DNA of 64,000 bases. Source: Antedon mediterranea (taxonomy: Eukaryota > Echinodermata > Crinoidea > Comatulida > Antedonidae). Below are positions 33,201 through 48,200 of the stretch, piece after piece. Under the pieces are notes generated by a model that worked only from the letters and a program-made list of their open reading frames with translations, did no database searches and was not told the origin of the DNA. The DNA is taken from the NCBI RefSeq assembly GCF_964355755.1, contig NC_092674.1, positions 13,771,001 to 13,835,000 of the forward strand. The letters run 5' to 3'. A program made the translations under genes and the position numbers. Position 1 is the stretch's first letter. Every line of letters starts with the position of its first letter.

Positions 33201-36200
33201 CAATTAATATTCATTTTACATGAATGATGCAAACAATGTCTTATATCCTTTAATTAAGCAAATCATATAAATACCTTCCTGTTGTCCTTGTCGTGTTTGT
33301 ATCGTCGTACATGTCCATCCGTCCCTGTCTGTCTGTATCCATTTTATATTTGTATGTACTGTACTTTTGAAAAGGCCAACAGAGTTTCCCCATGGGGATA
33401 ATAAAGTTTTAATTGAATTTGAGAATTGAATTGAATTGAATTGAATTGTCAGTAGCTAATCTTCACCTTATGCTTATTATTAATATGTTTAACTTTACTT
33501 TATTCTTAATGATATTCTCCAGGCATAATGCAACTATTTTTTACTTAATTTCCAACCATTTGTATCTATCATATTTTTTGTATGTGTTTGCATTATCTGA
33601 ACTTGACTTGAACTTAAGTATACTTAAATAAATAAAGAATACATATATATTCTTTATTTTCTAAATTATTAACTTGAATCCTCATTTATTTTGTTTTGGT
33701 TTAGAAACATTTTTTTTTTATCTTACTTCATCCTAAAATGTTAACCTATATCAGTTTCACTGGATGGATACTACACAACACAAATCCTCTACCTTTTACA
33801 ATGTATCCAAACAGATTACGATAACGTTTCACTTCCATTCCTCTGCTTCCACATGGCAACACATCTTTGTCAAATTTGCGTACAACATGCATATGAGTAT
33901 GTTCACCTTTTGAACCACACATACAAGGGATGTACATCTTTACTTTAACACCATGTGCATTCTTCTCACTCAAAAAGTGCAATTCTTTTTCAAGAAATGT
34001 TAGTACCTATAAAATAGAATAATTTGATTTAGTTGATTATTTTGCTACCCACAACAAAAAGTAGTATTAGCTATTTAAAATAATTATACAAACTAAAATT
34101 AGTAAATAGAGCAAAGAATGATAACATGTAAGCATGATTCCGAATAGGATCACCAAAACATATTCAAATACAAAATACATTATTATTTTACTATTAAGTG
34201 TACATTACAGTTTAAATAAATAAATTATTAATTATTGTTTAATTTGGTTTAAACATCAAAATTGTTAATCTCTACATATCCAACTCATAAACATTATTTT
34301 TACATTAATTTACCTTCTTACAGATGCTAGGTTTTGGATCATCATCTTCAGGAAGGCCAGGAGCATTCATCATGTCTGTTCTAACTATTGTTGTCTTTGG
34401 GTACTATTACTTACCTTCTTACAGATGCTAGGTTTTGGATCATCATCTTCAGGAAGGCCAGCAGCATTCATCATGTCTGTTCTAACTATTGTTGTCTTTG
34501 GGTACTATTACTTACGTTCTTACAGATGCTAGGTTTTGGATCATCATCTTCAGGAAGGCCAGCAGCATTCATCATGTCTGTTCTAACTATTGTTGTCTTT
34601 GGGTACTATTACTTACCTTCTTACAGATGCTAGGTTTTGGATCATCATCTTCAGGAAGGCCAGCAGCATTCATCATGTCTGTTCTAACGATTGTTGTCTG
34701 CAATATCAAAAATCATTTTTTGTTTTATTTCATTTGACAATTGTTTCTCTTGAATTGTTATTAAAGCAATTGCCACTTAATCTATAGTCTATATATAATC
34801 TATATGTAATATTATAAACATACACGATGAATGAAAAAAACACCTTTAGGTGTTGGCAAGATAATTGCAATATTTTCACCGATTTTCTGCCAACATGTTT
34901 CTGTTTGTTTGTCCTATAATGCTTAGTGTGTTTTATTTATAGTTATATTAATTTTTATGCAGGTAAATGTTGAACAAGCATTTGCTTTTTATTTTAGTCT
35001 ATTTCAATTTTACTGTTATTTTATTATGTTATATCTATAATGGAGAATATAACTGAAAATCTAAAAACTGATAATGTTTCCATTATAATTCTATCTGAGA
35101 CTGATATTTTCTCAGAGGTAATTAAACATTTATAGTTATGTTCCTAAGATGATACTTTCTCAGATTTAGTTTTTAGTCTTATAACATCAAATTTATTAAG
35201 TCTACCTGAAACAAACGGCAATTGTTGATGGTAGCTACATTTAGAACCACAAAATGATGGCCATCAATATGCAGTTCTACATGCTCATATGACAATGCAG
35301 GCTCAACATCTTCCATTTGAAATTCCTCAATAAATTTTGTTGAGACACGTTGGAAGAGATCATCTGGTAGGTAGCCATCAAAGTCATGAAAGAGAGAAAT
35401 AGCACGTTTCTCTTCATATTTAACAGCCTTTGTATCATCACGTTGGGGCTTCAGGCGTGAAAGAACATAGAACGTTCGTTCAACATTCTATAGAAATAAA
35501 AATGGAACAAGAGTAGTAGATGGAATATATGAAAAAATAATTGAACTAAATATTTTAAATAAAATGTAAATACCTCTTTACTCCTTTTTTCACACATTAA
35601 CCCAAAGGTTTGCATCAGAGACACAAAGAAGATAATCATCTCATCTGAATCATCCTTCCATATATGCCGCAACAGTCTTTCATCTAGTTTACCCCCATTT
35701 AAATTTCTCCAAAGCTGTTTCAAAGATGGCTAAAAAAATATAAAAGCACAAGTGTAATTTGTCAATGCAACAAAGTAATTACTGTTCTTCTGGTCAGTAA
35801 AACCTCTTATTTAAGACAACCTTATTGAAACTTACTTGTGCAATGAATGAGGTTAACATCACAGCTAACATCTATTAAGGGGACACTTTGTTGGGTCTTG
35901 CTACAGTAATACGCTTACAAGCATATATTTTAGTATTAGAATATAATAGAATTAATAACATATAATTTCGTTCTCTGTGTGGCAGATATTACATGTTTAC
36001 AGCTAAATCCATCACACTGAAAAACAATGTTTACATATGATATTCACCAATGACTGACACCACTCAAAGAAGTGAAGTTTGCGAACCTGAAGGCTGGGAT
36101 CTATAACTGTGATGATTGTTTTAAACTTGTCAACTACTCCCATCAAATCTATAACAATTTTTTCTTTGAGGATCTTGTCATCTGGGTAGAACAGAATCTC

Positions 36201-39200
36201 ACCGATGTCGTGCAAATACTCAAGAAACTGTTTTCTGTCAGTTATCTTACAACTAGCAAGTAAATCATTAATCTAAAAGGCAAAGAAATATTATAATGAC
36301 AAATTTAACGAAAACAAAAATGTTGATTAATTACAAACTGGTTTTCTGTTGATGTTATCAATCATTTCGTTAATGTTGAAAGGTTGTTTATATAGGACAT
36401 AATACTTTATCATGCAAGGGTAGATTTGACATCTGAAAGTTTCCTAACCAACAGTAAACTCAAGGTTCACCACTTACTTACTTACTTCAATAATTGTTAT
36501 TGCCAAACAAAATGTTCATTTGGTTTTTGGAACAATTGGTACTAAAACAATTGCACCATTCCTGTTTGATAAACATTTGTTGAAGATTCACCATAAACAG
36601 TCAATTAACACAGACAGCAAAGCAGGGATACTGTTAATGTTACTATCAATAGTTCATCAGTTCATACGACTTTTGTTTTTTGTCAACAAAGTCTTCGTAA
36701 AAACTACGATGTATGTAAACAATCAATTACATTTGCATATGAAAGGGTGTCTCCTGTCAAACGTGTTATTGTTCTCACCTACTATTACGCCACAATTAAG
36801 TAACAATCATTTGCATACAGATGAGAGAATGTCCCATGTCAAACACATATTGCTGCCATACTACCACTGTATGTAAACAAACCAGCTAATCAATTACTAA
36901 AGTAACCTAATCCAAGACACATTGGGATAAAGGTGAGAGGATGTTCCAGTCTATAACGAACATGTGATTGTCTAGTTAATTGTACGTACTATCTAGAAAA
37001 TTCAATTCAATTCAATTCAATTCAAAATTCTTTAATCATCCCACACGGGGCAATTCAAATAAAAAGGTCTGGATTAAAATGATCTTACAAAATATACAAA
37101 ATATCACAATACACAGAACAAAATAGAAAAAAAGTCAAGTCAAGGATCAAGAATTTAAGAGTCGAATAGCCACTGGCAAAAACGAATTCCTTTTCCGGTT
37201 TGTTCTACATGCCGGGCATCGAAAGCGACGCCCATGAGGCATGAGCTCGAAATCACTGAACAAGGCGTGGTTAATATTTTTTAGAATAGCTCTACTTTTT
37301 TCTAGAGTTTGCATGTCACAGAAAGAAGATAAGCTACGAAGTTGACAACCTATTAATTTAGAACTTAAGTTAACAATTCTTTGTAGTGAGTTTTTCTCTT
37401 TGACCCTAAGACTAAAAAACCAGCATATAAAGGAAAAAGTTAAAACGTTCTCAATAAAGGAATTATAAAAAACCCTAAGAATTACTTTATCGACATTAAA
37501 ATGGTTCAGCTTCCTTAACAGATAAAGTCTCTGGTGTCCTTTCTTTACTATTGCCTCTGTGTTTAATTCCCAGCCGAGATTGTCCTCAAATATAGTACCT
37601 AGGTATTTAAAGGAATGGACAATATCGACTGGTTCGTCATTTATAATGGATACCCAAGGGTTGCGTCCTTTCTCCTTCCTAAAATCTACAATCATCTCCT
37701 TGGTTTTGGTCACATTGAGTTCCAAGTAGGAGTTTCCACAAAATTGGATAAAATCATCTAAAGCGGAACCATGGCCGTCCTGTGAATTTTGAAGGAGAGA
37801 CAGCAAGACAGTGTCGTCAGCAAATTTAACAAGATGACTATTGTCCTGTTTGCTGCGACAGTCATCCGTGTATATAATATACAGGAGAGGAGAGAGGACG
37901 CAACCCTGGGGGGATCCAATACTTGTCATACGTACATTCGAGTGTCTTTGGTTAACTAAGACCCTCTGACATCTGTTCGTAAGAAAACTTATAATCCATA
38001 ATACAAAATCACGTTGAAAACCAAAATTCGAAATTAATTTGTTTGCTAAAATATAAGGGTGCATGGTATTGAAGGCAGAAGAGAAGTCGGCGAATAACAT
38101 TCTGGCGTGAGATCGAGGCAGTTCAAGGTGCTTGTACAATGTGTTTAATAAAAAAAAGCTTGGCATCCTCAACACCTCTTCCAGACCTGTATGCAAACTG
38201 CAGTGGATCGAGTTTAGACTCTACAACAGACGTGATGTAGGTTTTAACTATCTTTTCAAAGATTTTCATAACAAGAGATGTCAGCGCAATAGGGCGCAGA
38301 TCATTCAGTTGTTTTATGACAGTCTGTTTAGGAATAGGTTTTATAATCGATTCTTTCCAAAGATTAGGAACTACAGACTGGTTTATAGAGGTCTGGAAGA
38401 GGTACCGAAGGACACCACTGAGCTGATCCGCACACGACTTCAATGTTCTGCCCTCAATACCATCGGGACCAGAACTCTTATTTACTTTCTTATATAAATG
38501 GCTGAAATAGTACCGGTATGTTTATATTGCTGCTTTTTTTTTTTTTTTTATATTTTATATAATACATCTGTATTATAACTATATAATGTACCGACGTACT
38601 GTGTATTATTATTTATGTTATGTCTTTGAGTTTCTTATTGACGTAAACATGACGGATACACTAGATAGGCCTAGATATTTATCTTATTACTCTACTGTAT
38701 AAACATCTGTTACAGTATATAGTAATATTTTTTAATTAAACTTATTTATTTTATTTATTTATTTTTTTAAAACTATATATATATATTTATTTATTTATTT
38801 TTTTTATTTTTCTTTTTATTAATGTTACCTTTTTTAAGCAATACTACTGATGATGATGATGATGAAGATCTCAATCCCTATCTTAAGTATAATGAATCTA
38901 AATACTACCATGTTGAAGAATTTAGACAAATTTCAAACATATCGGATGATGTTTCTTTTCTGTCACTTAACTGTCGTAGTATCGTCAACAAGTTTGACCA
39001 GTTCTCACAATTTATTGACTCACTTAATTATAAGTTCTCTGTCATTGCCCTTCAACAGACATGGTTGAGCGATAATGATGAAGTTTCATTTTTTAACTTG
39101 CCGAACTATGTGCTTGTAAATCGTAATCGTACGGGTAGACGGGGCGGAGGCGTAGCTCTATATATTTCTGACAATTTGTGTTACAAACCACGAGATGATT

Positions 39201-42200
39201 TATCTAAATTAATTACTGAAGCTGAATCCTTATTCATAGATATAATAATTGACGGGAAATATATTTCAGCTGGGGTCATTTATAGACCACCTGAATCTAA
39301 AATCAGTATATTTAATAATCAATTTACAGAAGTTATGAATATAATTAACAAAGAAAAGACGCACTCATACCTTATGGGCGACTTTAATCTCGACCTTAAC
39401 CTATACCATTCAAACTGTAATGTTCAATGTCATGTGGACGCCACTGTTTCCAATTCTTTCTTGCCCCTGATTAATAAACCGACTCGTGTAACAGAAAATA
39501 CATCTTCTATTATTGATAATATATATAGTTAATTCTACAAATAATCACAATATCAATACTGGAATTATTTACACAGATATATCAGATCATTATCCTATAT
39601 TTGCAATCACAAAATCTGAGAATCGTAAAAAAAATACAAAACAGTCATTTATTTTAAAACGCACTTATTTCCACCAGCAAGTCGAATCCTTTAAGGAAGA
39701 CTTGGCAATTGAAAACTGGCAACCTGTCCTAAGAACAGAAGATGCAAACATTGCATATTCAACATTTGCTCACAACTTCAAACATTTAATTGATAAAAAC
39801 TTTCCTTTGAAAAAAATTAAGGCAAAAGCAAATAAAGATCGATCTCCATGGATCACCGAGGCCATAGCAAAGTCAATAACAACTAAGGGCAGGTTGTATA
39901 GTTCATACAGAAAAAATCCCACTCCCTCAAATAAACTGAAATATACTAAATACAGAAACAAACTTACAGCACTTATTAAGAAACGAAAAGAAGAATACTA
40001 CTTTACTCAATTTGAAAATAATAAAAGTAATACCAAAAAGACATGGAAAACGATTAACACTATAATGGGAAGGACAAAAACACGACAACTACCACCAACA
40101 ATAAATCATGACTTTAAGCAATTTAACACCCCCTCAGAAAAAGCAAATGCGTTTAATACTTATTTCACAAGCATTGGAGAAACGTTGGCAAAACGAATCT
40201 CACAAGAACCACAAATAACAGAATCATCTTCGTATTTAACAGGAAACTATGTTAATTCTATGTTTCTAAGACCTGTTACTGAGGATGAAATTAAAACTCT
40301 CCTCGAAAATTTGGAAACTAATAAAACACCTGGGCACGATGACATTGGAGCACTATATCTAAAACCATAATCAAACTATCTTAAACGACCGATTACTCAT
40401 TTGATCAACATATCACTCGCCACCGGTTGTTTTCCGGACGAACTTAAAATTGCAAAAACAATACCTATCTTCAAGAACGGAGATAAATCAGAAATTAACA
40501 ATTACCGTCCCATATCTATACTGCCATGTCTTTCGAAGGTTTATGAACGGGTTGTTAGCAATCAAACTATTTCATTCCTAATAAGAACAATGTACTTAAT
40601 AAATCACAATATGGTTTCCGACAACAACATTCTACTATTCACGCATTATTAGATACATTTGAAAAAATTACCTCTGCAATCGAACAAAAATGCTTTATGA
40701 TAGGAATATTTTTAGATTTATCAAAAGCGTTCGATTCAATGGATCATCACATTTTATTACAGAAGATGAGACATTACGGTATCAGAGGTGTCGTTTTAGA
40801 TTGGTTTAAGAGTTACTTATCAACTAGAAAACAATTTGTAAACGTAGAAGGTAAAAAATCAGAAACAAAATACATTAAGTACGGTGTTCCACAGGGGTCC
40901 ATTCTTGGACCCTTACTATTCCTGATTTTTATAAATGATATGCCATTTGCCTGTAGAAACACAAACGTTATTATGTATGCAGATGACACTAATGTGTTCC
41001 TGCAACACAATGATATTACAAGAGCATTCGATATTTTAAACTATGAAATGGCATGTCTTTCTAACTGGTTTATTGCAAATAGATTAACTGTGAACACCAA
41101 AAAAACGAATTATATTGTATTTACTAGTAGAAATGTAAAAATTGACACGTCAAATCTAACTTTGCTAATTAATACTGATATTATAGAACGAGTAAATCAA
41201 ACAAAGTTTCTTGGTGTTCATCTAGATGAGAAATTATCATTTGCATATCATATAAATTCAATCGCAAAGAAAGTTTCAACAGCTATAGGCACCATGAATA
41301 AAATAAAATGCGTACTCCCATACGAAATCCTATTAAAAATATACAACTCTCTCATATTACCTAACCTAACATATGCCATAACACTATGGGGATCTACTAA
41401 TCAAACTATTTTAAATCGTCTTTATATTTTACAAAAGAAAGCACTTAGAATTGTTTGCAACAATCCTTTTCATCATCCTTCTCTACCACTCTTTGCCCGC
41501 ACAAAAACATTAAAATTATCTGAGCTGTACCAAAAAAGTGTTGCGATATTCATGTTTAAGTTTCATCACAAGAAGTTGCCTATTACTTTTGATTCTTTCT
41601 TTGCTACAAACAATTCCAAACATACAGTAATCATGAGACAAGTGCTAAAGAGAATTTAAGCACTGCTTTCAAAAGGACCCTATTGGGCCAACAAAGTGTC
41701 ACATACAGAGGCACTAATGTGTGGAACTCACTACCCAATGACATTAAAATGTCAACCAGTATTGGTATGTTCAAACATAAAATTCATGATATGTTTGTCA
41801 CCAGTTATCTTTATTTTTAAGCTACTGGTTAATTCATTTTCTCTCGACATTTGATTTGTTATTATCACTGCATTATTTCCATTGTTAGTATTTTTATCGT
41901 TACAATTAATATGGTACATTATACTGTTTTTATCTATTTATTTATTTAATTATTTATCTATTTTAATTTCAATTTTGTTTGTTTTGTTTTGTTTTTTTTC
42001 TCGTTTTAAGGGGCTTTGCGTCTAAAGCATTAGCTTACAGCTTAACCTCGTTCACAACCTCAATTAATTTTGCATGTACTTTGTATTATCTGAGATTGTG
42101 AATAAAGTTATATATATTGAAATAACAAGTTTTTTTTCACTTTAACACCATTCGATGCAGCAATAAAAAAACAGGGTTTAATGCTTTAATGTGATTTAAG

Positions 42201-45200
42201 AATAAACAAAATGTAATGGATGTTAAACACTTATTATTAAAACACCAATCAATTTTGTTATATAAATGTATATATTCTAACCTCAGATGTTGGTAGATAC
42301 AGTTTGTCTTTTCGTAACTTTTGTATTTCCTGCAGTACTTGTAGCCATTTGATTGGCAAAGTAAGAATCATCATCTGGACTAATTTTTGTATTTGGAGAA
42401 TGATTTTAGAAGCACCGCTCTTTTCAAATGAGACACTGTTTTCAATGGTAAAGAGCTCTTCTTGAAACACCATGTCCTCAAATGGTTTTCCTTCCAGGGC
42501 TTTCCAAAGTTTATTCTCTATTGCCCTTACCTAAAATAAATAACATCACATTGGAATTAAATGTATGTATGGGGAAAATTTAAAGGGTGCCGTACCAGCC
42601 AAGACCCCACCCCCACCCCATTTGTAAACTGCAACAAGTCTTTTATTTAATTTATGTCACGCATTTATGTACCCAGTGTACACTGGTATAATTATACCAA
42701 TATAAGAAAATGTGTGATAAATCATACATATTTGTATACCCTTTTATTTGTTTTATTATAGACCTAACAGATGGAACATTATTATCACAATGAAAGCGCA
42801 CATACTGTAGTATCTCATTTATGAAATAATCTTAGATTTTTACAAAAAAATATCATTTGAAATACTTTTAATCTTTAGCCTACATTTTTTTTAAAATTGA
42901 AATTAAGGTAAGATAATCATTTAATCATAAGCCAGCACAGTACAGTAGTATGTGCATGTCATGGACCACTTTTTTAAAGAATAATTTTTGTTTGTGCTGG
43001 TTATGGCCGCCTTCATTTTAAACTAGAACTCTGTCAACATTCCGGGTCATTATCATTAGTGTTACAAAGTTTGCCACAAAAAAACAAAACCAACAACAAA
43101 CAAATATACAGGGGCGGTAAAAAAGTTTTCTATACATTAAAATAAAACAAACTATAATGAAGTAAAACAATTAATGACATTCCTGAAATGTTATTACTGA
43201 GCTATTGAGCTTTGACCAAATATCTCCCAGTATTTATTAGTTACAGTAGAAAAACATTAAACAAATCCTCAGACGACAGTTGAATTGACAGATAAACAAA
43301 ACCAACAAGCAAACAAACAACAAAAATACAGGGGCGAAAACATAACCTCCTAGACAGAGGGAATAAAAGTGTTCATTCTAAGCAGCCTCAAATGGTCAAA
43401 TTTGTTGATAATTGACAGAAATGTGTGTTGTCCTAATAACTTAATTTCTATAGTATTTCTATAATTATTTATTAAAAATGTTACGAACAAATAAAAATAG
43501 CTGTTTGGCTAGTCTCAATTAACTTGATGCTAGGTGATTGAGCTTCTTTTACTTTACAGTAGCAGTGAACCTGATCTACTATAGCCTAGATAAGCATTTT
43601 TACCCATATCTTATTGCCTTAAGAAAAATTAATGTGTGCAATATTATATCTGGTGGTCCATTTACTGGATAGGAGGAGTAACTGGCCGTATCTTGACAAC
43701 AACAAAATTGTTTACCTGACTAAAAAGAGGAGGAAAGGCATTATACCCAAGAACTGTATGTAACAATTTAAACAGGAAAATAGAATTGGTTAAGTAAAAG
43801 TAGATTAGATTAACTTAACAATTTGACCACAAACATCATTTTGCTTTAAATTCAAAGCTTACAAATAGTTCAAAATGAACCTTTTTGGACACTGTACATC
43901 CAGCTGAAATAAATTAGGAATTTGTTAATATTTATATATAATGAGCAACTGAGAGGATACATTTAATATCAAATGATATGTCAACAACTAAAATTTAAAG
44001 AAATATACAACAAATACTTAATGTACTTTTATCATTTATTATATGTATTTAATTATGTATAATACTTCAGTTTACAGTTTAGTAAAATATGAGAAAAATA
44101 GCAATAAAGGAAGCATGGTACTGTTTATTTGTGATTATAAACAATTCAATTTAGATTTACAATTTAAACACACAATGTGAATACTGTAATGAAAAAAAAA
44201 AGAAATATTAATCACTATACAATTTGTTTGGGAGTATCATTTTCATTTTAATATTCATACAAAATTCAAACAAATATACAGGTACATGGTGGATGGTCAA
44301 TAGATTGCTCATGGATCAGACAAGAACAAACTAGCCTGTAATTATTGTCAATGATAATACTAAACCTTTTTCATTATATAATGTAAAAAAAAGAATAGAA
44401 CATCTATATTATTAACATAATTTCATTACAGTACTTAATAACAAACTAACCTTGTTTGTATTGTAAATGTCCATACGTCCGTCCTGTATGAAGAACACAA
44501 AAATATTCCTGTGTTCTTCATATAGAATATTTGCTCGAGCACATACTTGCATAGCATTATCTCCATTCTAGTAAAAAGTGAAAAAAAAAAATAAAGTGCA
44601 CCAGCTGTACTGCATATATTTTAAATAAGTTTAACAAAAATAATTAATGGCACCACGAACATATTAAAGTGTAGAGGATAAATAGTGATAGACAATGAAT
44701 AGGATAGAACAATTTTTAGGCTCTAGGACCCTAATAATCTGGGATACACAACAGTCCAGACACTAATGGGTTCAGTCAAGAATTATTTGGGAATGTGTTC
44801 ACGAGTGTTTGCAATGCACTCAACATGAACAATTACATCAGAATAGGACAAAAAACACTTACTTTACTTGTTACTTGGTTTGCATAGCTATCCCCATTAT
44901 TGGGGACATTTCGCCGTCATTGACATTATGTTGACATAGCACAACAATGAGAGACATTAATGTTGATGATAAGGTCATGGAACACTAATTAATAAAAAAA
45001 AAAAAAAACCTGGTACCTCTAACCATAGGTAGGGACCCTGACAGGTACTCTCCCTCCGTGTCGGGATCCCGAAACTCATCAGTGGGCATGGGTGCTCATC
45101 TCCCTGTTCAGGACTATTCCTGATGATTACCCATGCTATTTACGTTTAAAATTAAACCCCAGGACATCAATTAACTAAACAATTATAAAATAGCTCAGTG

Positions 45201-48200
45201 TTTGCAATGCACTCAGCATAGTACAATAAAATCAGAATAGTACAAAACATATTATACAAATAATGAATGTTTATGAGTGCAATGGTACAAATAATGGCAC
45301 GAGGTGAATGATGAAAGGTTATATCAACGAGGCAAAGCCGAGTTGATATAACCTTTCATCATTCACCAAGTGCCATTATTTGTACCATTACACGAATACA
45401 AAACATTCATTATTTGTTTTATATAACATCTAAATAACAAACAAAAATGTTTCAAAAAGTACTATTTAACGATCGTTGAATAGTGCGTACTATTGCACGC
45501 CATGTGACCCACATTCGTCCAATCAAATGACAGGAATTTATATAGGTGTTATATAAAAACAATTATAAAATAACTCAGTGTATAGTAAAATTACATCAGA
45601 ATACTGTAGGACAAAACATCTAAACAATTATTAAAATGGCTGTCTGATGCATGCAACATAACTTTTTAGTAGTTACATTATTATCAACATAATGGTGGTG
45701 GTACTGGAATCTAACCCTAAACCAGGCTGAAGAAGTCATGGGTTCGACTCCAAGAATTTCTAGGGTGGAACTCGGCTGTTCAATGCAATGAGAATTTAGT
45801 ACATTACATCAGAGGAGGTCACAGTCACAGTCTCTCTCTGATGCAAAGCTATTTTGTAGTAGTTGCAATATCATCATATAAAAGTAAGGATTAAAGACAA
45901 CTACCCTCACTAGAACAACCACTGTTGTATGGTAGGACAATCACCCCATTATACTGTAGGAAAATTACCCTGTTAGGACAACTATTCCTAGGACAACCAC
46001 CCACTATACTTAATAGTAGCGGTGGCGCCAGGATCTTTCCGACGCGGGGGCTAAATTCCCCGACGGAGGGCCTATGCGAGCGAAGCGAGCATCGCTAGGC
46101 TGGAGGCCAGGGGGGCCGCCAAGGGCCCCGGTTGGGGTCCAGGGGGCTTCCCCCGGAAGCAACGCGTTATAAATAGCGTAATTTGAGGTCAGATTTAGGG
46201 TATCCAACCTTTTCCATTTTGTATTGTACATGAAAAACACATTGCACGAGATCCGATGCGATGACTGTGTAAATCCATTTTTTCAATTTTAAAAATGAAG
46301 TTTTAAAGTTCAATATGCCTATCATAGAAAATATACTCGAACGTAAAACCTACCCACGGGCCAAGAGGTATATCATTATAATCGCAGAGGCGTAGGCAGG
46401 TTGCGCGAGACTAACACCCATGGGCTGATCTGTAAGAACATTTTGAAAAATAGAGCTGCTAGGTCTCCGGAAATTGCAATTATACATTGATATATGAAAA
46501 GAAATTACAATACAAGTCTACCAGAGAACCAGCCCACCGAGGTTCAGATATAGCTAAGAACATTTAAACAAATATAGTTTTTAGGTCCCCTGGAAATTAG
46601 ATTATAGTATTTCGAAAAAAAGAAACAAAAATATATAAGTCTCCAGGACCAGCTCTACCAGGGTTGAGCTGCTAAGAAAATTGTGAAAAATATAACTGCT
46701 AGGTACAGTACCTAGAAATTGCACTTATATAGGCCCATATTGATAAATGAAACGAATTATAAGTGCATGGTTGGGTGGAGCTAAGAAAATTGTGAAAAAT
46801 AGAGCTGCTAGGTCCCTGCAAAACATTGAAATATGAAACGAAATTATAGTACAGGACCAGCGCACCATGGTTTGGGTGGAGCTAAGAACATTTTGAAAAA
46901 TATAGTTGCTAGGTCCCGGAAATTTAACTTATTATACGTCGAAGCATAAAACAAAATATTATACGCCACGTCTCCAGAACCAGCCCTACTATATATAAAA
47001 AATATTTAAAAAAGAGAGCTCTAGGTTCCCAGACAATGCACTAACTGTATATTGTACATCGAAATATGAAACGAAATTTATAATACTGTAGTATCCATGA
47101 CCAGCTCTATAATTGAGGACGGTTACGCTAGGACAATTTTGAAAACTAGAGCTGCAGGTCTTCAAAAATACATTTATAAATAAATAAAAATTCCTAGAGG
47201 TCTAAAAAAGTGAACAAAGTTTTACCTTTTATTTTGAAGGAAATGCGTCCGCAAGCGTAGATCATTTCCCTTCGGGGAAATCAGATTATTTCCCAGATGT
47301 GAATCTGGAATTTCGATGTACGATGAGCAGTTCATGAAATACAGGACATTGGAAATTGTTTAATGAGCCTACAGTGAAATGTCTATTTTTGGTACCCCAC
47401 GGTACAGAGGGTTAATCGTAAATTAAAAAATTGAACATACGAACAATAGATCGCGAACATAATTCTTTTGCTGTATAGCGTACGTCGATATACATCACAT
47501 GACGTAACGTTTCAGCAATGTTCGCCTGTCATGGAGTAAAGGATATCACATGTAAACCGCAATGGGCCGGGCCCAATGTAGTGAGTACCTATTGTTTATT
47601 AGATCGCTGGCAATAATGCATGCATTGTGTAATAGCCCTCCGACGTACTCACAAAATTGGAACGTCGCGATTTTTTAGGCGCTGAAGCTACGAAGTGAAC
47701 ACGAATAATTTTTACTGTATAATATTCTCCGACGAAAAGTACTCGCGTTCTCCGCTAGGCTCCACGACGAGTGTGGGGGGGGGGGGGCGGCTACAGCCCC
47801 CGTACTGTGAATAATATTATATTTTGATTGTACATACAGTACAACCCTTTAGTAAAAACTGTCCAAATTGAAACATTGATGATTTATAAATGATATGATC
47901 AAAACCTACTGAATATTTACCAATACTTCTACCATTTCATTGATTATATTGATTGATTATATTTACTGTGAACACAAAAAGAGCATATTTATTTAGCGAG
48001 ATATCTGGAGAGAAAAAACCTTTTCATTTAAAGGACATATTTCTTTAGTGAAATTTCAATATACTTTGCAAATTGCAGACGATAAAAATGTTATACTTGG
48101 ATCAGTTATAATACTATGATTGATTCAACGTAGAATTTTTCCATTTTAATGGCTGCTAATATAAAAGCTTCTTGTCACATTACATCTTTTTGTATCAAAA

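Larger units (their letters stand above)
44755..45860. repeat. cluster of related short repeats (SINE-like)
   Basis: The order GCAATGCACTCA(A/G)CAT, TACATCAGAATA, GGACAAAACA recurs at about 44810, 45190, 45570 and 45775 with decay. A box B-like GGGTTCGACTCC lies at about 45741. Hairpin and structured elements (next entries) are inserted between copies. Confidence 0.5.

Noticed and set aside
45060-45090. Hammerhead ribozyme suggested by CTGATGAG on the minus strand
   Set aside because: The conserved GAAA partner does not follow a stem II at the right place; TTTCGGGATCCCGA follows instead. Only kept as a structured segment.
46010-46240. 76-codon minus-strand ORF (LLPGEAPWTPTGALGGPPG)
   Set aside because: Lies in the GC-rich block of a repeat element and shows no domain or splice context.
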